Positions 16,801 to 31,363 are shown, counted from the stretch's first letter. The stretch: DNA of 49,536 bases from an uncultured Alphaproteobacteria bacterium (GCA_902611605.1 CACMAH010000012.1:1-49536); one strand, 5' to 3'. The notes: generated by a model from the sequence alone, not told the origin. A program made the numbers and translations.

Positions 16801-18018
16801 TTAAGCAACTACCCTTGATAAGGCACACTGCTTCCATAGAGAAGCTAAACTATTAACTAGATAATCAATATCATCATATGTATGTAATGGCGATGGTGTA
16901 AATCTCAACCTTTCAGTACCTTTGGGCACAGTGGGATAATTAATTGGCTGAACATAGATTGAGTAATCATTAAGTAAAATATCACTTATTTGTTTACATT
17001 TAATAGAATCTTTGATCATTACAGGAACTATATGGCTTGGATTCATTAAATGAGGAATACCCATGGAATCCAATTTGCTCCTTAAATAAGTTACCTTCAC
17101 TTTTTGATTATCACGTTCAATTTGACTTGTTTTTAAATGTTTCACTGAACTTAAGGCACCGGCTGCAACTGCGGGAGGAAGAGCAGTTGTAAAAATAAAA
17201 CCACTAGAAAATGAACGAATAAAATCACAAAGCACATTTGAGCCCGTAATATAGCCACCTACTACACCATAAGCTTTACCAAGAGTACCCTCAATAAGAT
17301 CAACTTTATGTGCTACATTTTCTAGTTCTGAGATTCCACCTCCACTTTTTCCATAAAGACCTACAGCATGGACCTCATCTAAATAAGTCATTGCACCAAA
17401 TTCTTTTGCAACATCACAAATTTCATCTATTGGCGCAATATCGCCATCCATAGAATAAACACTTTCAAATGCAACTATTTTTGGAGCGTCATTGGGTAAA
17501 GAGGATAATTTATTTCTTAAATCTTCTGGATCATTATGTTTCCAAATTAGCTTACCTGCCCGAGAATGTCTTATTCCCTCTATCATAGAAGCATGGTTTT
17601 TTTCATCAGATAAAATAGTACAGCCTGGCAACCGTGCACCTAAAGTTGAAAGAGTTGCCCAATTTGAAATATATCCAGATGTAAACAATAATGCAGACTC
17701 CTTTTTATGTAAATCTGCTAATTCTTTTTCAAGTAGAACATGATAGTGGTTTGTTCCAGAAATATTCCTTGTCCCTCCAGCTCCAGCTCCACACTCATTC
17801 AAGGCATTTTTTATTGATGATAAAACACTTGGATTTTGTCCCATACCTAAATAATCATTTGAACACCAAACGGTAACCTCTGAAGTTTTATTACTTTTAA
17901 AATAATTTTTAGCCTTAGGAAAGTTACCTTGACATCTTTCAAGTTCAGCAAAAATTCTGTAATTTCCTTCGTCTTTTAACTTTTGAAGTTGTGAATTAAA
18001 TAAATGGTCATAATCCAT
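16801..18018 (-). CDS. hemA: 5-aminolevulinate synthase
   Basis: PLP enzyme that joins glycine and succinyl-CoA, the first step of tetrapyrrole synthesis (C4 pathway). From the ATG at 18018 it has 405 residues and starts MDYDHLF, as in Rhodobacter HemA. A longer frame begins at 18054, but GGAGAA stands at the right distance before 18018 and the extra residues are not expected, so the short form is chosen. Motifs: TVWCSNDYLGMG near 49-60, GGTRNISGTN near 81, DEVHAVGLYG, and the PLP lysine in GTLGKAYG at Lys248, the known position. The gene overlaps the end of puhE by 11 bases and feeds the bch pathway encoded upstream. Confidence 0.96.
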   Translation of the reverse strand: MDYDHLFNSQLQKLKDEGNYRIFAELERCQGNFPKAKNYFKSNKTSEVTVWCSNDYLGMGQNPSVLSSIKNALNECGAGAGGTRNISGTNHYHVLLEKELADLHKKESALLFTSGYISNWATLSTLGARLPGCTILSDEKNHASMIEGIRHSRAGKLIWKHNDPEDLRNKLSSLPNDAPKIVAFESVYSMDGDIAPIDEICDVAKEFGAMTYLDEVHAVGLYGKSGGGISELENVAHKVDLIEGTLGKAYGVVGGYITGSNVLCDFIRSFSSGFIFTTALPPAVAAGALSSVKHLKTSQIERDNQKVKVTYLRSKLDSMGIPHLMNPSHIVPVMIKDSIKCKQISDILLNDYSIYVQPINYPTVPKGTERLRFTPSPLHTYDDIDYLVNSLASLWKQCALSRVVA

Positions 18019-18868
18019 GAATTTTCTCCGAACTAAAATTTTCACTAGTTTCATTATTTATATTTGTATCTTTTTTTTGCTTTGGCAACATCCATTTCCA
18101 GAGTTCTGCATCCCTTAATGGTACAACCATAAACCAGTGCTCAATTAAGGCTAAAGTAGTTAGTGACGCTAACAAAGTATAGCCTATCACTGATGGAGTT
18201 TGGTTGTTTGCATTAAAAATACTATCTACTAAAAAAAATAGGGTAAATGATATCAATGATATTGAAACTGGAAAAAACCAACTTGTACTCCCAACCCTAA
18301 AGTAACTAGCAAGATGCACAACAGGAGAAGGTAAGAATTCTGTATTCACGTTTGGTACTCCCAGGAATAAATTCAACTTCGCACAAATTCTAGCAAAAAA
18401 TAAAATCCAAAATGTCCATAAACCTACTGTATTTTCTGAATTAAATGAAAAATAAAACATAATTAATAAAGTAATAAAGAGAATTAACTCTGAATAAGCA
18501 ATATTAGATAAAGCATAACCAAAACGTTTCATTTGTTTAATATCCTTAGGACATAGCTGTTTACTAGGCCCCGTGATTAATCCAGACAAAAATGCAAGTT
18601 CAAACCAAGCCCAAATTAACAAGCTTGCAAAAAATGAACTATAAATTGATGACAGTGTTATCGTTGAAAGAGAATTAAAAAATAAATAAATTCCTAAGAA
18701 AATTACTGGACTCAAAATCAGTGTAACAAAGATATGTGCTTTATGATTCAATTCATCTACCTTTTTAACAATAAATAGTATCAATCCTGTTAAAAACCAC
18801 CAAAAAAATACTGCTGTGAATGCAGCCACCCAGGGTATACTAAAAACTGTAAATATTCCTTGATACAT
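18008..18868 (-). CDS. puhE: Photosynthetic complex assembly protein PuhE
   Basis: A 286-residue integral membrane protein with seven or so hydrophobic segments spread over nearly its whole length. The stretches WAWFELAFLSGLITGPSK and LWTFWILFFARICAKLNLFL, followed by GVPNVN and FLPSPVVHLASYFR, match PuhE, which in Rhodobacter affects reaction-centre assembly and bacteriochlorophyll production. Its place between acsF and hemA is the conserved one. ATG at 18868 follows GGAGA. The exact biochemical role of the family is not known. Confidence 0.92.
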   Translation of the reverse strand: MYQGIFTVFSIPWVAAFTAVFFWWFLTGLILFIVKKVDELNHKAHIFVTLILSPVIFLGIYLFFNSLSTITLSSIYSSFFASLLIWAWFELAFLSGLITGPSKQLCPKDIKQMKRFGYALSNIAYSELILFITLLIMFYFSFNSENTVGLWTFWILFFARICAKLNLFLGVPNVNTEFLPSPVVHLASYFRVGSTSWFFPVSISLISFTLFFLVDSIFNANNQTPSVIGYTLLASLTTLALIEHWFMVVPLRDAELWKWMLPKQKKDTNINNETSENFSSEKIHGL

Positions 18869-18880
18869 TAATTCTCCAAG

Positions 18881-19960
18881 TTAATAACTAGGTTGAAGTC
18901 TTGAAGTTTCAGGAACTAAATTTTTCTTTGAAGGAATTAAATAAAGTCCCACAAAAATCATTAATGCTTTTGTAGAATATGCATAATATTTTAATTTTCC
19001 CCTGATACCACCTGACCTTTTTGCTTTTTCCATACTATCAAAAGTAACACATAATTTTTTCAATCCAGATTTCCATTTTGGATTTTCTAAATCAATTTCA
19101 ATTGGGAAAACTTGTCGAGTAATTTCTGAAGTAATTCTAAGAACAGTTTCATCATACCACTCAATATCAACATCAAGTGCTTTATGAAAAGCGGGTCTCG
19201 CATGATCTCGTATAACCATAGTAGCAAAGACTGCAACTAAGAAAAATTTAATCCAGTATACATTTAATCCAGATGTAAATTTAGGATCAGACTTCATAAT
19301 TAAAGCAAATGCTTCCCCATGTCTAAATTCATCATTACACCATTTTTCAAACCACTTAAAAATTGGATGAAATCGCTTATTAGGATTTTTTTCCAGATGT
19401 CTATAAATTGTTATATATCTAGCATAACCAATTTTTTCTGATAAATACGTGGCATAGTAAATAAATTTAGGCGTAAAATATGTATAATTTTTTTTTCTAG
19501 TAAGAAAACCAAGGTTTACTCCTATACCAGCTTCCCTAAGAGCATCATTAATAAAACCAGCGTGTCGAGCTTCATCTCTAGACATGTATGAAAATAATTC
19601 ACAAATTTCCTTATTAGTTCCCCTTCTCTTCATTTCCTTGTAAAGAACACATCCTGAAAATTCTGCTGTTAATGAACTTACTAAAAAATCAATAAACTCT
19701 TTCCTTAATTCGGGTTCTAAACTTTTAAAATCTATTTGATCCCAATCTTCTGTTTTTTTGAAGTGTGTACGATTTGGATCTGATTTCATTTCATGGATTA
19801 ATTCATCCCAATCTTTTCTAACACTTTCTACATTAAGTTCATCCATTTCTTTAAAATTAGTTGTATAAAAACGAGGATTTAGTAGTGTCGTTTCATGTGC
19901 CATAGCGGTTGTTTCATTAATTGAATCAACTCTTTCATTTTGATAATCTACTTCTTTCAT
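18881..19960 (-). CDS. acsF: Aerobic Mg-protoporphyrin IX monomethyl ester cyclase
   Basis: A 359-residue diiron enzyme that closes ring E of the chlorin precursor using O2. The two iron-binding regions are visible: a helix with AEFSGCVLYKEM (near 99-110) and SRDEARHAGFINDA (near 129-142), then WCNDEFRHGEAFAL (near 207-220). Length and motifs match AcsF of aerobic anoxygenic phototrophs. No oxygen-independent bchE is found in its usual place near ppsR-bchG, which fits an aerobic life. The ATG overlaps the stop of the preceding small gene (ATGA). Confidence 0.96.
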   Translation of the reverse strand: MKEVDYQNERVDSINETTAMAHETTLLNPRFYTTNFKEMDELNVESVRKDWDELIHEMKSDPNRTHFKKTEDWDQIDFKSLEPELRKEFIDFLVSSLTAEFSGCVLYKEMKRRGTNKEICELFSYMSRDEARHAGFINDALREAGIGVNLGFLTRKKNYTYFTPKFIYYATYLSEKIGYARYITIYRHLEKNPNKRFHPIFKWFEKWCNDEFRHGEAFALIMKSDPKFTSGLNVYWIKFFLVAVFATMVIRDHARPAFHKALDVDIEWYDETVLRITSEITRQVFPIEIDLENPKWKSGLKKLCVTFDSMEKAKRSGGIRGKLKYYAYSTKALMIFVGLYLIPSKKNLVPETSRLQPSY

Positions 19961-20247
19961 AATGAAATCTCCTCTGAAAAAGAAAATTCACAAATTTCCA
20001 TAAATTCAAAATTTCCTGTAATTTTTGTCCATAATCTATGAAACCAAACTGCTCTTTTTATAGTAGCTATTCTGTCCTCAATTACTACCTTACCATAGGG
20101 AGCAATAACAGGATCTCCATGAACTATAACCTCATCTCCCGGATGAACAATTGCTCCATTATTAAAGCGAACATGAGCATGCAAACTCTCAAAAGTATGA
20201 GATACTTCTATGGTACAAGGCGTCATTTCTTTTCTTCTTCTTATCAT
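19957..20247 (-). CDS. Conserved PGC protein between puhC and acsF, unknown
   Basis: A 96-residue soluble protein beginning MIRRRKEM. A frame from 20265 is 6 residues longer, but there the ATG has no Shine-Dalgarno sequence, while GGGGGA lies 9 bases before the ATG at 20247. The core contains EVSHTFESLHAHVRFNNG, then PGDEVIVHGDPVIAPYGK with several short beta strands, which suggests a small beta-barrel domain. A small gene in this place is common in acsF-type PGCs, and its 4-base overlap with acsF suggests a link to the cyclase or to reaction-centre assembly. No function is established. Confidence 0.75.
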   Translation of the reverse strand: MIRRRKEMTPCTIEVSHTFESLHAHVRFNNGAIVHPGDEVIVHGDPVIAPYGKVVIEDRIATIKRAVWFHRLWTKITGNFEFMEICEFSFSEEISL

Positions 20248-20267
20248 TTTTAAATATCCCCCCATTT

Positions 20268-20717
20268 TTATTTTATTAATTCCTTAAATACAGCTGCATT
20301 CATAGACCCAAAACTATTTAGATGAATATCCCAAGAAGAAGATTCATCAACAATTGTAAGTCTACCGTCTTCATATTGAATAAGTTTAAGTGGATTGTTA
20401 ATATCAATTTTTTTCTTTTTCCTTTCTGACATAAAACCATTATATACTACTACTATAAAACCATATGGACCAGACCTTGAATTAATAATTTCCTGACCAT
20501 TTTTGTTAAATATAGAAACAGATCCATTTTTCTGCTTAATAAATTCTAAGGAAGTTTCAGAAACCACTGGAACTTGTTTAGGAGTTCCAATAAGTGGCAT
20601 TTCAGACAGTCTTGCATATCCAACCATTAATAATGTGACTAAAAGTAATGCTCCAACTGCTTGTACTAATCGTATAGGAATTACTTCTTTTTCATGTGTC
20701 CCAGTGTTTTCTCTCAT
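20268..20717 (-). CDS. puhC: Photosynthetic complex assembly protein PuhC
   Basis: A 149-residue protein with one N-terminal membrane helix (about 18-36) and a periplasmic domain of beta strands. The order of the helix, SEMPLIGTPK, and SRSGPYGFIVVVYNGFMSERKKK matches PuhC, which helps assemble the reaction-centre-LH1 core. The ATG overlaps the stop of puhB by 4 bases (ATGA). Confidence 0.92.
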   Translation of the reverse strand: MRENTGTHEKEVIPIRLVQAVGALLLVTLLMVGYARLSEMPLIGTPKQVPVVSETSLEFIKQKNGSVSIFNKNGQEIINSRSGPYGFIVVVYNGFMSERKKKKIDINNPLKLIQYEDGRLTIVDESSSWDIHLNSFGSMNAAVFKELIK

Positions 20718-21358
20718 GCAGTTATCCCCCCATCTTGCATTTTAACGTTTTTAATATCATTTATCTTTTTTAAATTTACTTCAGAAACTCTAGATTGAGC
20801 TGCCTCCGATAATTTTAAAGCTATAACATCTACATCAGCAATACATCTGAATGTTGGCTCAGGATTACTGAAATACCAAGGTCTTACACTTGGCCAGCTT
20901 GCAAAAAAAGGAACTCTTTTATTGCTAATAAGTTTAAATGAAATATTTCCAGATCCATCACTATAATGATTTTTGTCAATACTAGCAATCTTATCAAATG
21001 GAACATTAAGCATAAAAATTAGTGCCAAGCCACTTTTAATAATTACTCGCTTACTTGTAATTACATAAACTGTTGGTAAAACTTGTGAAATTCCAACAAT
21101 AACTAGTAGTATAATAGCTAAACAACAACTCAATAAATAAGGGACAAGCACCTGTAAAATAGTAATTAAATTGAAATCACCATACCTTGTGTAAATTATA
21201 GAACAGGTAATTATAATTAGATAAACCAGTATATACTTTATTCCTATTGCAGTTAAACAAAATCTTCTCAAATCTGGCCTACCATGCCAAATTATCTCCT
21301 CATCTTTAGGAATAACACTTAATATGTCTTTTGGTGGTGTATTATTTATCTTATACAT
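20714..21358 (-). CDS. puhB: Reaction-centre assembly protein PuhB
   Basis: A 214-residue membrane protein with hydrophobic segments near 39-58 and 67-90 followed by a bPH2-like domain (VYVITSKRVIIKSGL near 99-113). DEEIIWHGRPDLRRF near 18-32 is typical of PuhB, which supports H-subunit and reaction-centre assembly. In most known PGCs puhA lies directly before puhB. Here only 12 bases separate the lhaA stop and the puhB start, and puhA is found 18.5 kb away behind pufM. ATG at 21358 follows AGGGAAA. Confidence 0.93.
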   Translation of the reverse strand: MYKINNTPPKDILSVIPKDEEIIWHGRPDLRRFCLTAIGIKYILVYLIIITCSIIYTRYGDFNLITILQVLVPYLLSCCLAIILLVIVGISQVLPTVYVITSKRVIIKSGLALIFMLNVPFDKIASIDKNHYSDGSGNISFKLISNKRVPFFASWPSVRPWYFSNPEPTFRCIADVDVIALKLSEAAQSRVSEVNLKKINDIKNVKMQDGGITA

Positions 21359-21370
21359 TCTTTTTCCCTA

Positions 21371-22804
21371 TTATGATGGTATTTCAGTCAATCCAAAGCT
21401 TTTTTGGTCATGATCTTTAATTTTCCTTTTATTTATTTCTTGTGAAAGCATCCCAAGAACAATCAAAGTTATAAAAATGAATAAAATTTCCAAGTGGTAT
21501 ACAAAAATATAACCTATCGAATTGTTTTCAAAAGTTGACCCCAAATAACCAGAGAGCGCAATTTTATTAACTACATCACGTAATATTCCACCTAAAGCTA
21601 TACCCAATCCAGCTCCTATGGCTTGAGCTGCACCCCAAGAGCCTAAAATAAAACCACTGCCTAAATTAGTTTTTGATGACAATGCCATTGCAATTATAAG
21701 TAGTGAAACTGAAAATAAGCCTGTTCCAAATCCAATAAATAATGTTCCAAGAAAATATAAAAAAGGAAATTGCATAGGGCTTGAAAATATTATGGCAGAG
21801 AAACCTACTATACCTAAGAGAAGCGCTGTCATTGCATTACTTACAGAAGAGACTGTCTTTTTTGAATTATTGGCAGCTAGTGCCAAACCAAGAAGTGCAC
21901 CCAAAGCCCATACTCCTGTAAGATTTGTTGTTTCAGAAACACTTAATCCTAAAATTTGACCACCATATGGTTCCAATAACACATCTTGCATTGAAAAAGC
22001 CAAAGTTCCCCAGAAAACAACCCAAATTAAACTGTTTGTTTTTCGATCAGAAATAAATTTTTTCCATGATAAAAAAAACTTTTCAGATTTATCATTTTTC
22101 TGTTGATTAATAATTATTTGTTCCTGTCGCCAAACCGCTACAAGATTAAGAATTAAGGTAAGTACTGCGGATCCTTGAACTACCTGTATTAAACGTAACT
22201 TAGAAAAATCTGCTAATAAAATACCAATTACTACAGCTGAAATTCCCATTCCAAATAGAAACATAAAATAAAGTAAAGCTACCACTCTTGGTCGATTTTC
22301 TTTTGTTGCTCTATCGGCTGCTAAAGCTAATCCAACCGTTTGAGTAATATGCATTCCAATTCCAGTAAATAAGAAAGCAATTGCGACCAAAACTTCTCCT
22401 GCCCAACTTGGACCCACAGTTTGATCACCAGAAAGTATAATTATGGCAAAAGGCATAATCGCAAGACCTCCAAACTGGAACAAGCTACCAAACCACATAT
22501 AAGGTATTCTTTTCCATCCAATGAAAGACTTATAAGTGTCTGATTTATGGCCATAGAAAGTTCTAAGAGGCGCAATTAAAACTGGTATCGCAATCATTAT
22601 AGCAACTAGTGATGCTGGAACTAAAAGCTCTACAATCATTACTCTATTTAATGTACCTGCTAACATAACTGTAGCCATTCCTACAGATATTTGAAAAAGA
22701 GATAATCTCAAAAGTTGAAACAAAGAGAAGTTTGTACTTCCAGCATCCGAAAAAGGTAAAATATTTTTACTTATTTTGAATATATGTTCTTTAGAAATAA
22801 TCAT
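21371..22804 (-). CDS. lhaA: LH1 assembly factor LhaA (PucC/BCD family)
   Basis: A 477-residue transporter-like protein with about 12 membrane helices, of the bacteriochlorophyll delivery (BCD) family of the MFS. The N-terminal SLFQISVGMATVMLAGTLNR and MIVEL, IPVLIAPLRTFYGHKSD and GWKRIPYMWFGSLFQFGGLA are LhaA hallmarks. It assists LH1 formation around the reaction centre. The place between bchM and the puh genes is the usual one. The ATG overlaps the bchM stop (ATGA). A second family member lies between bchG and bchP. Confidence 0.95.
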   Translation of the reverse strand: MIISKEHIFKISKNILPFSDAGSTNFSLFQLLRLSLFQISVGMATVMLAGTLNRVMIVELLVPASLVAIMIAIPVLIAPLRTFYGHKSDTYKSFIGWKRIPYMWFGSLFQFGGLAIMPFAIIILSGDQTVGPSWAGEVLVAIAFLFTGIGMHITQTVGLALAADRATKENRPRVVALLYFMFLFGMGISAVVIGILLADFSKLRLIQVVQGSAVLTLILNLVAVWRQEQIIINQQKNDKSEKFFLSWKKFISDRKTNSLIWVVFWGTLAFSMQDVLLEPYGGQILGLSVSETTNLTGVWALGALLGLALAANNSKKTVSSVSNAMTALLLGIVGFSAIIFSSPMQFPFLYFLGTLFIGFGTGLFSVSLLIIAMALSSKTNLGSGFILGSWGAAQAIGAGLGIALGGILRDVVNKIALSGYLGSTFENNSIGYIFVYHLEILFIFITLIVLGMLSQEINKRKIKDHDQKSFGLTEIPS

Positions 22805-23490
22805 TTTCTCAATTCAAGAAACTCAGATGTATAAAAAAGATCATTGACTTTACTAATCCTGGAAATAGTAGCATTATATTCTCTCTCAAATTTATCTTTA
22901 TATATTTCAATAAAAGATTTGGTATTTAATGGTGATAAAGTAGGAGAACGATCTGATTTTGGGAAAAGACGGCCTATCATCAATTTTAATGTTAGAATAA
23001 AATTTGAAGGAACTAAGGTAAATAATATTTTTTCATTAGTGTTTCTCAGTAAGTTTTCTAAAATATTAACAGTATCTTTTTCAGGATAATGAATTAAACT
23101 ATCCATCAATATAGAGTAGTCAAAACCTCCATGATTTTGCATCATATCGGATGTAATAAATTCAGCATTTTCTTTAAGATTTTTAGGCAATCTTTTTTTA
23201 GCTATTTCAATTAGATTCGATGAAATATCTATACCTAAAACATTAGCTCCCCTTAGAGCTAACTCAATAGAAAATTGGCCAGCACCACATCCGGCATCTA
23301 AAATCCTTTTTCCAGAGAGATCCTTGGGTAAATGTAATAACATTCTACTTCTCATCTTCTCTCTACTTGCTCTAACTTTTAATCTTATTTTTGATACAGG
23401 TGTTTCAGTTGTCAAAGCTTCCCATGCTCGAAAACCTGTTTTATCGAAGTATTCGGCTATTCTATCTCTATTTTGAGAATAAGTTCTCAT
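22801..23490 (-). CDS. bchM: Mg-protoporphyrin IX methyltransferase
   Basis: A 229-residue SAM-dependent enzyme that methylates the C13 propionate of Mg-protoporphyrin IX. The N-terminal YFDKTGFRAWEAL stretch, the SAM motif ILDAGCGAGQFSIELALRGA (about 65-84), GIDISSNLI, and MMQNHGGFDYSILMDSLIHY are typical. Length fits BchM (about 225-235). It lies between bchL and lhaA, as in Rhodobacter. ATG at 23490, 2 bases after bchL. Confidence 0.96.
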   Translation of the reverse strand: MRTYSQNRDRIAEYFDKTGFRAWEALTTETPVSKIRLKVRASREKMRSRMLLHLPKDLSGKRILDAGCGAGQFSIELALRGANVLGIDISSNLIEIAKKRLPKNLKENAEFITSDMMQNHGGFDYSILMDSLIHYPEKDTVNILENLLRNTNEKILFTLVPSNFILTLKLMIGRLFPKSDRSPTLSPLNTKSFIEIYKDKFEREYNATISRISKVNDLFYTSEFLELRK

Positions 23491-23492
23491 TT

Positions 23493-24434
<942 letters not shown>

Positions 24435-24445
24435 TTAAAATTTTT

Positions 24446-27400
24446 TTATTCTGCTGCAAGCTTCACTCCTTCTAGATTATCTTCCAATTCTGCAAGTGAA
24501 TCTCTCAATGCTTCCAGCGTTTCTTCATCTGGCTCCCAATAAGACCTATCATGAGCTTCCATCAATCTATTTGCTACTCTTAAGCTTGCTGCTGGATTCA
24601 ATGAAGCAAGTCTTCTTCTCATTTCCTCATCTAAGATAAATGTTTCTGATAATTTTCCATAAACCCATGGTTCAACTTGACCTGTAGTAGCAGACCAACC
24701 AAGGGTATTTGTGACCTGACTTTCAATATGTCTTACCCCCTCATAACCATGCTTGAGTAGTGGCTCAAACCATTTTGGATTTAAAGACCTTGAGCGAGTT
24801 TCAAGGGCGATTTGATCTGCCAGTGCTCGTACTTTTGACCCTCCTCTTGTTTGATCACCTATGTAAACAGGTGTATCTTCACCTTTTGCTCTTTTTACAG
24901 CTCTAGTTATTCCCCCTAAAGTGTCGAAATAATGATCAACTGTTGTTACTCCTAGTTCTACACTTTCTAAATTTTGATAAGTACAATCAACTTGTTCCAA
25001 TATTGCTTGTAGTAATTGTGTTTGCCGAGAACACTTACCTTTTGAATCATAAGCATAACTTTTGCGATTTTCGTAAGTATCTGCTAGTTGATCTTCTTCA
25101 TCCCAAGTAGCTGAACTTACAAGATGATTTACGTTTGATCCATAAGTTCCCTCCGCATTAGAAAAAACACGAAGTACTGCTTGCTCAATTTTTAAAGTGT
25201 GTTTTTTAACAAAGGCCAGTGTATTTCGTTTTACATAATTCATCTCCAAGGGTTCATCAGCTAAGGCAGCTTTTTTTGCTGCATCTGCCAACATTTTTAT
25301 TTGTAGTGGCAACAAATCTCTGAAAATTCCAGATAGTGTCATCAAAACATCAATTCTTGGCCTACCTAATTCTTCTAACGGAATTAATTCAGCCCCAGAA
25401 AGTCTTCCATAATCATCAAAAAATGGTTTTGCACCCATAAGGTTCATAGCTTGTGCAATAGAACCACCATCTGTTTTTATATTATCTGAACCCCAAAGAA
25501 CCATTGCTACTGTTTCAGGCATTTTACTTTGAGCCTCTAGTAATGCTTTAGTTTGATTTTTACCTTCCTGCATTGCAAAACTTGTTGGCATTCGAAATGG
25601 ATCAAAAGCATGCATATTTCTTCCTGTTGGAAGTATTTCTGGAGATCTAATAATATCACCACCAGGAACAGGTTTTATATATTTTCCGTTAAGTGCATCC
25701 ATTAGTCCTTGTAGCTCACAATCAACAGTCAGCAACTGATCAAAATGATCGCGATCTTTTTTATTTTCTAAACCAGGAATTACATCAAGATAACTATCTC
25801 GTGCATTTTTAGAGGGTGGTGATCCAATTATGTGAAGCCCTTCTGGGATTAGTGCTTCTTCTAATTCATATAGTTTAGATTGAAGTATTTCAAAATCATT
25901 CCCAAAGTCAATTTCAAGAGCTTCGGCTTGATCTTTGATAAGCTGTTTTAGATCAGACAAATTTTTTGTTTTGTCATGCTCTTGTCTAAATTGAATGAGA
26001 GATTCTTTTAACTCTAAAAGACCTTTGTATAATCCTGCTTTAGATAAAGGTGGCGTGAGGTGGGAGATAATCACAGCATTGGATCTTCGCTTTGCTAATG
26101 AGCCCTCACTAGGGTTATTTGCAGCATAAATATAAATATTTGGTATTTCCCCAATTAATCTATCTGGCCAACAACTTTCGCTGACACCAGATTTTTTACC
26201 AGGCATAAACTCAAGTGCTCCATGCATTCCAAAATGAATAATCGCATCCGATTTAATTTCATTCCTAATAAATCTGTAAAATGTATTAAACGCATGTGTA
26301 GGAGCAAAACCTTTTTCAAATAGAAGTCTCATAGGATCACCTTCATAACCAAAAACCGGTTGAATTCCTATAAATATATTTCCAAATTTCTGACCTAAAA
26401 TAAACAAACCTGAACCATCTGATTGTAGCTTTCCTGGAGCTGGCCCCCAAGTCTCCTCAATATCTTTCAGGTATGGTTCATTCAAAACTATATCATCAGC
26501 AGAAATTCTTTTGTATACATTAGCTTCTTGTCCATATCGATCTTTATTACCATTAAGAATATTTTCTTTAAGTTCATCAATACTTGAAGGTAGTTCTACA
26601 AAATAACCTTCTTCTTTTAACCTTAAAAGTGTATTAAATAGTGATTGAAAAACATCTAGATAAGCTGCTGTACCGACTGCACCTGCATTTGGAGGAAACC
26701 CATATAATACAATTGATATTTTTTTATCACTAATGTTTTTTGTGCGAAGATCTACATATTTTTTTACTTTTAATGATAAGTTTTTAACTCTTTCATGACA
26801 GGGTTGCATTTCCAAACCATGAGCAACTCTACCTCCAAATACGGTTGGTGCAATCGCACCATCAATTTCTGGCAAGGCTACTAGCATTGTAGTCTCAACA
26901 GGTCCCAAACCTAAATTATTTTCTTCCCAATTTGGTAGCGTTTGGAATTCTAAAGCATGTGCAGCAATATATGGTACATCTAATTTAGATAAAATCTCTT
27001 CTGCGGCCTGGCTATCATTATATGCAGGACCCCCAACCAAGCTAAATCCAGTTAAAGATAATATGCAATCAACATTTAATTTACTATTTACATAGAAAAA
27101 TTCATTGATTGCTGGTCGTGAATCTAAGCTGGCTGAAAATGCTGGAATAACCTGTAAATCCAAACTTTCTAATTCGCTAATTACTGCATCATAGTGAGCT
27201 GTGTCTCCAGATAAAACATACGATCTCATTAATAGAAGACCTACTTTCCCCTTTGCATTTTTTTTAACAGGAATATCTCGAATTTCTGTTGAAACTCTTG
27301 ATTTCAGTTTAGGGTGATATAAACCTGTTTCTGGGTATTCAATTGGAGGTTTTGCAACTAAATTACCCTTTCCTTTCAATTTCCCATATTTCTGACATAA

Positions 27401-27974
27401 ATATATTATCATTGATTCAACATTATCGTCAGATCCACCTAGCCAATATAACATAGTAAGAAAATAAGAACGTACATCTTGAGCTTTTCCAGGAATAAAT
27501 TTTAATATTTTTGGCAAGCGCCTTAATATTGACATTTGCCTTTTTCCACTAGCCGGCTTACCTGATTTGCTACTACCCCTTAATTTTTTTAATAGACTCA
27601 AAAAACCTGTTGTTGGTTTACTCATATCAAGTCGATCCATTTTTGTAAGGGAAACAACCTCTTTTGAGGATATACAACCCACTAATGCGTCACAATTCTC
27701 TCTTTTTGTTTTAAGTGTTGGTAATATAGCTCTCACATGCTCTTCTAAAAATAGTAGGTTAGCTATTATTATATCTGCATCAAATATATCCTTTTTGGCA
27801 GCATCTAAAGAACTAGGGTTTTCTGCCCATTCTGCTGCTGCATGAACAGTAATCTCTAATGTTGGGAAAAATGGTTTTAGTTTAGCTTGTACTCTTGAAA
27901 CTGGACCTGCACTATGAGAATCTAAAGTTATAATTACAAATTTATAACTATCAGCTTTAATTTTACTGAGGTTT

Positions 27975-28003
<29 letters not shown>
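24446..28003 (-). CDS. bchH: Magnesium chelatase subunit BchH
   Basis: An 1185-residue catalytic subunit that binds protoporphyrin IX and inserts Mg2+ together with BchI and BchD, neither of which is in the window. The sequence shows CobN/BchH features: [12 protein letters not shown] at the start, [18 protein letters not shown] near 435, [16 protein letters not shown] near 593-608, and [19 protein letters not shown] near 833. The full family length (about 1190) is kept. The first ATG is at 28003, inside the bchB end; a second ATG at 27985, with AAGG nearby, is also possible. Central gene of bchFNBHLM. Confidence 0.97.
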
Positions 28004-31287
<3,284 letters not shown>

Positions 31288-31345
31288 TTTAAAACCCCCA
31301 GATTTATTTAATTGCTAGTATTGAGAGTAATAAAGTACCAAAAAG

Positions 31346-31363
31346 TGTCAACTAAAATTTACA
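31346..31363 (-). promoter_or_regulatory. PpsR/CrtJ-type operator and -35 box of bchF
   Basis: TGTCAACTAAAATTTACA fits the TGT-N12-ACA consensus of PpsR/CrtJ. On the minus strand it contains TTGACA (31346-31351), a perfect -35 box for bchF; the -10 box is weak (TACTCT at 16 bases). The palindrome with its flanks (22 bases) is identical to one of the two sites of the bchC promoter 17 kb away. PpsR is encoded 1.2 kb from here. Binding should repress the bch-puh operon under aerobic or high-light conditions; this is from the family, not shown here. Confidence 0.8.

Noticed and set aside
18019-18054. Longer hemA start
   Set aside because: The PLP lysine falls at the known position 248 only with the ATG at 18018, and a ribosome-binding site precedes this codon.
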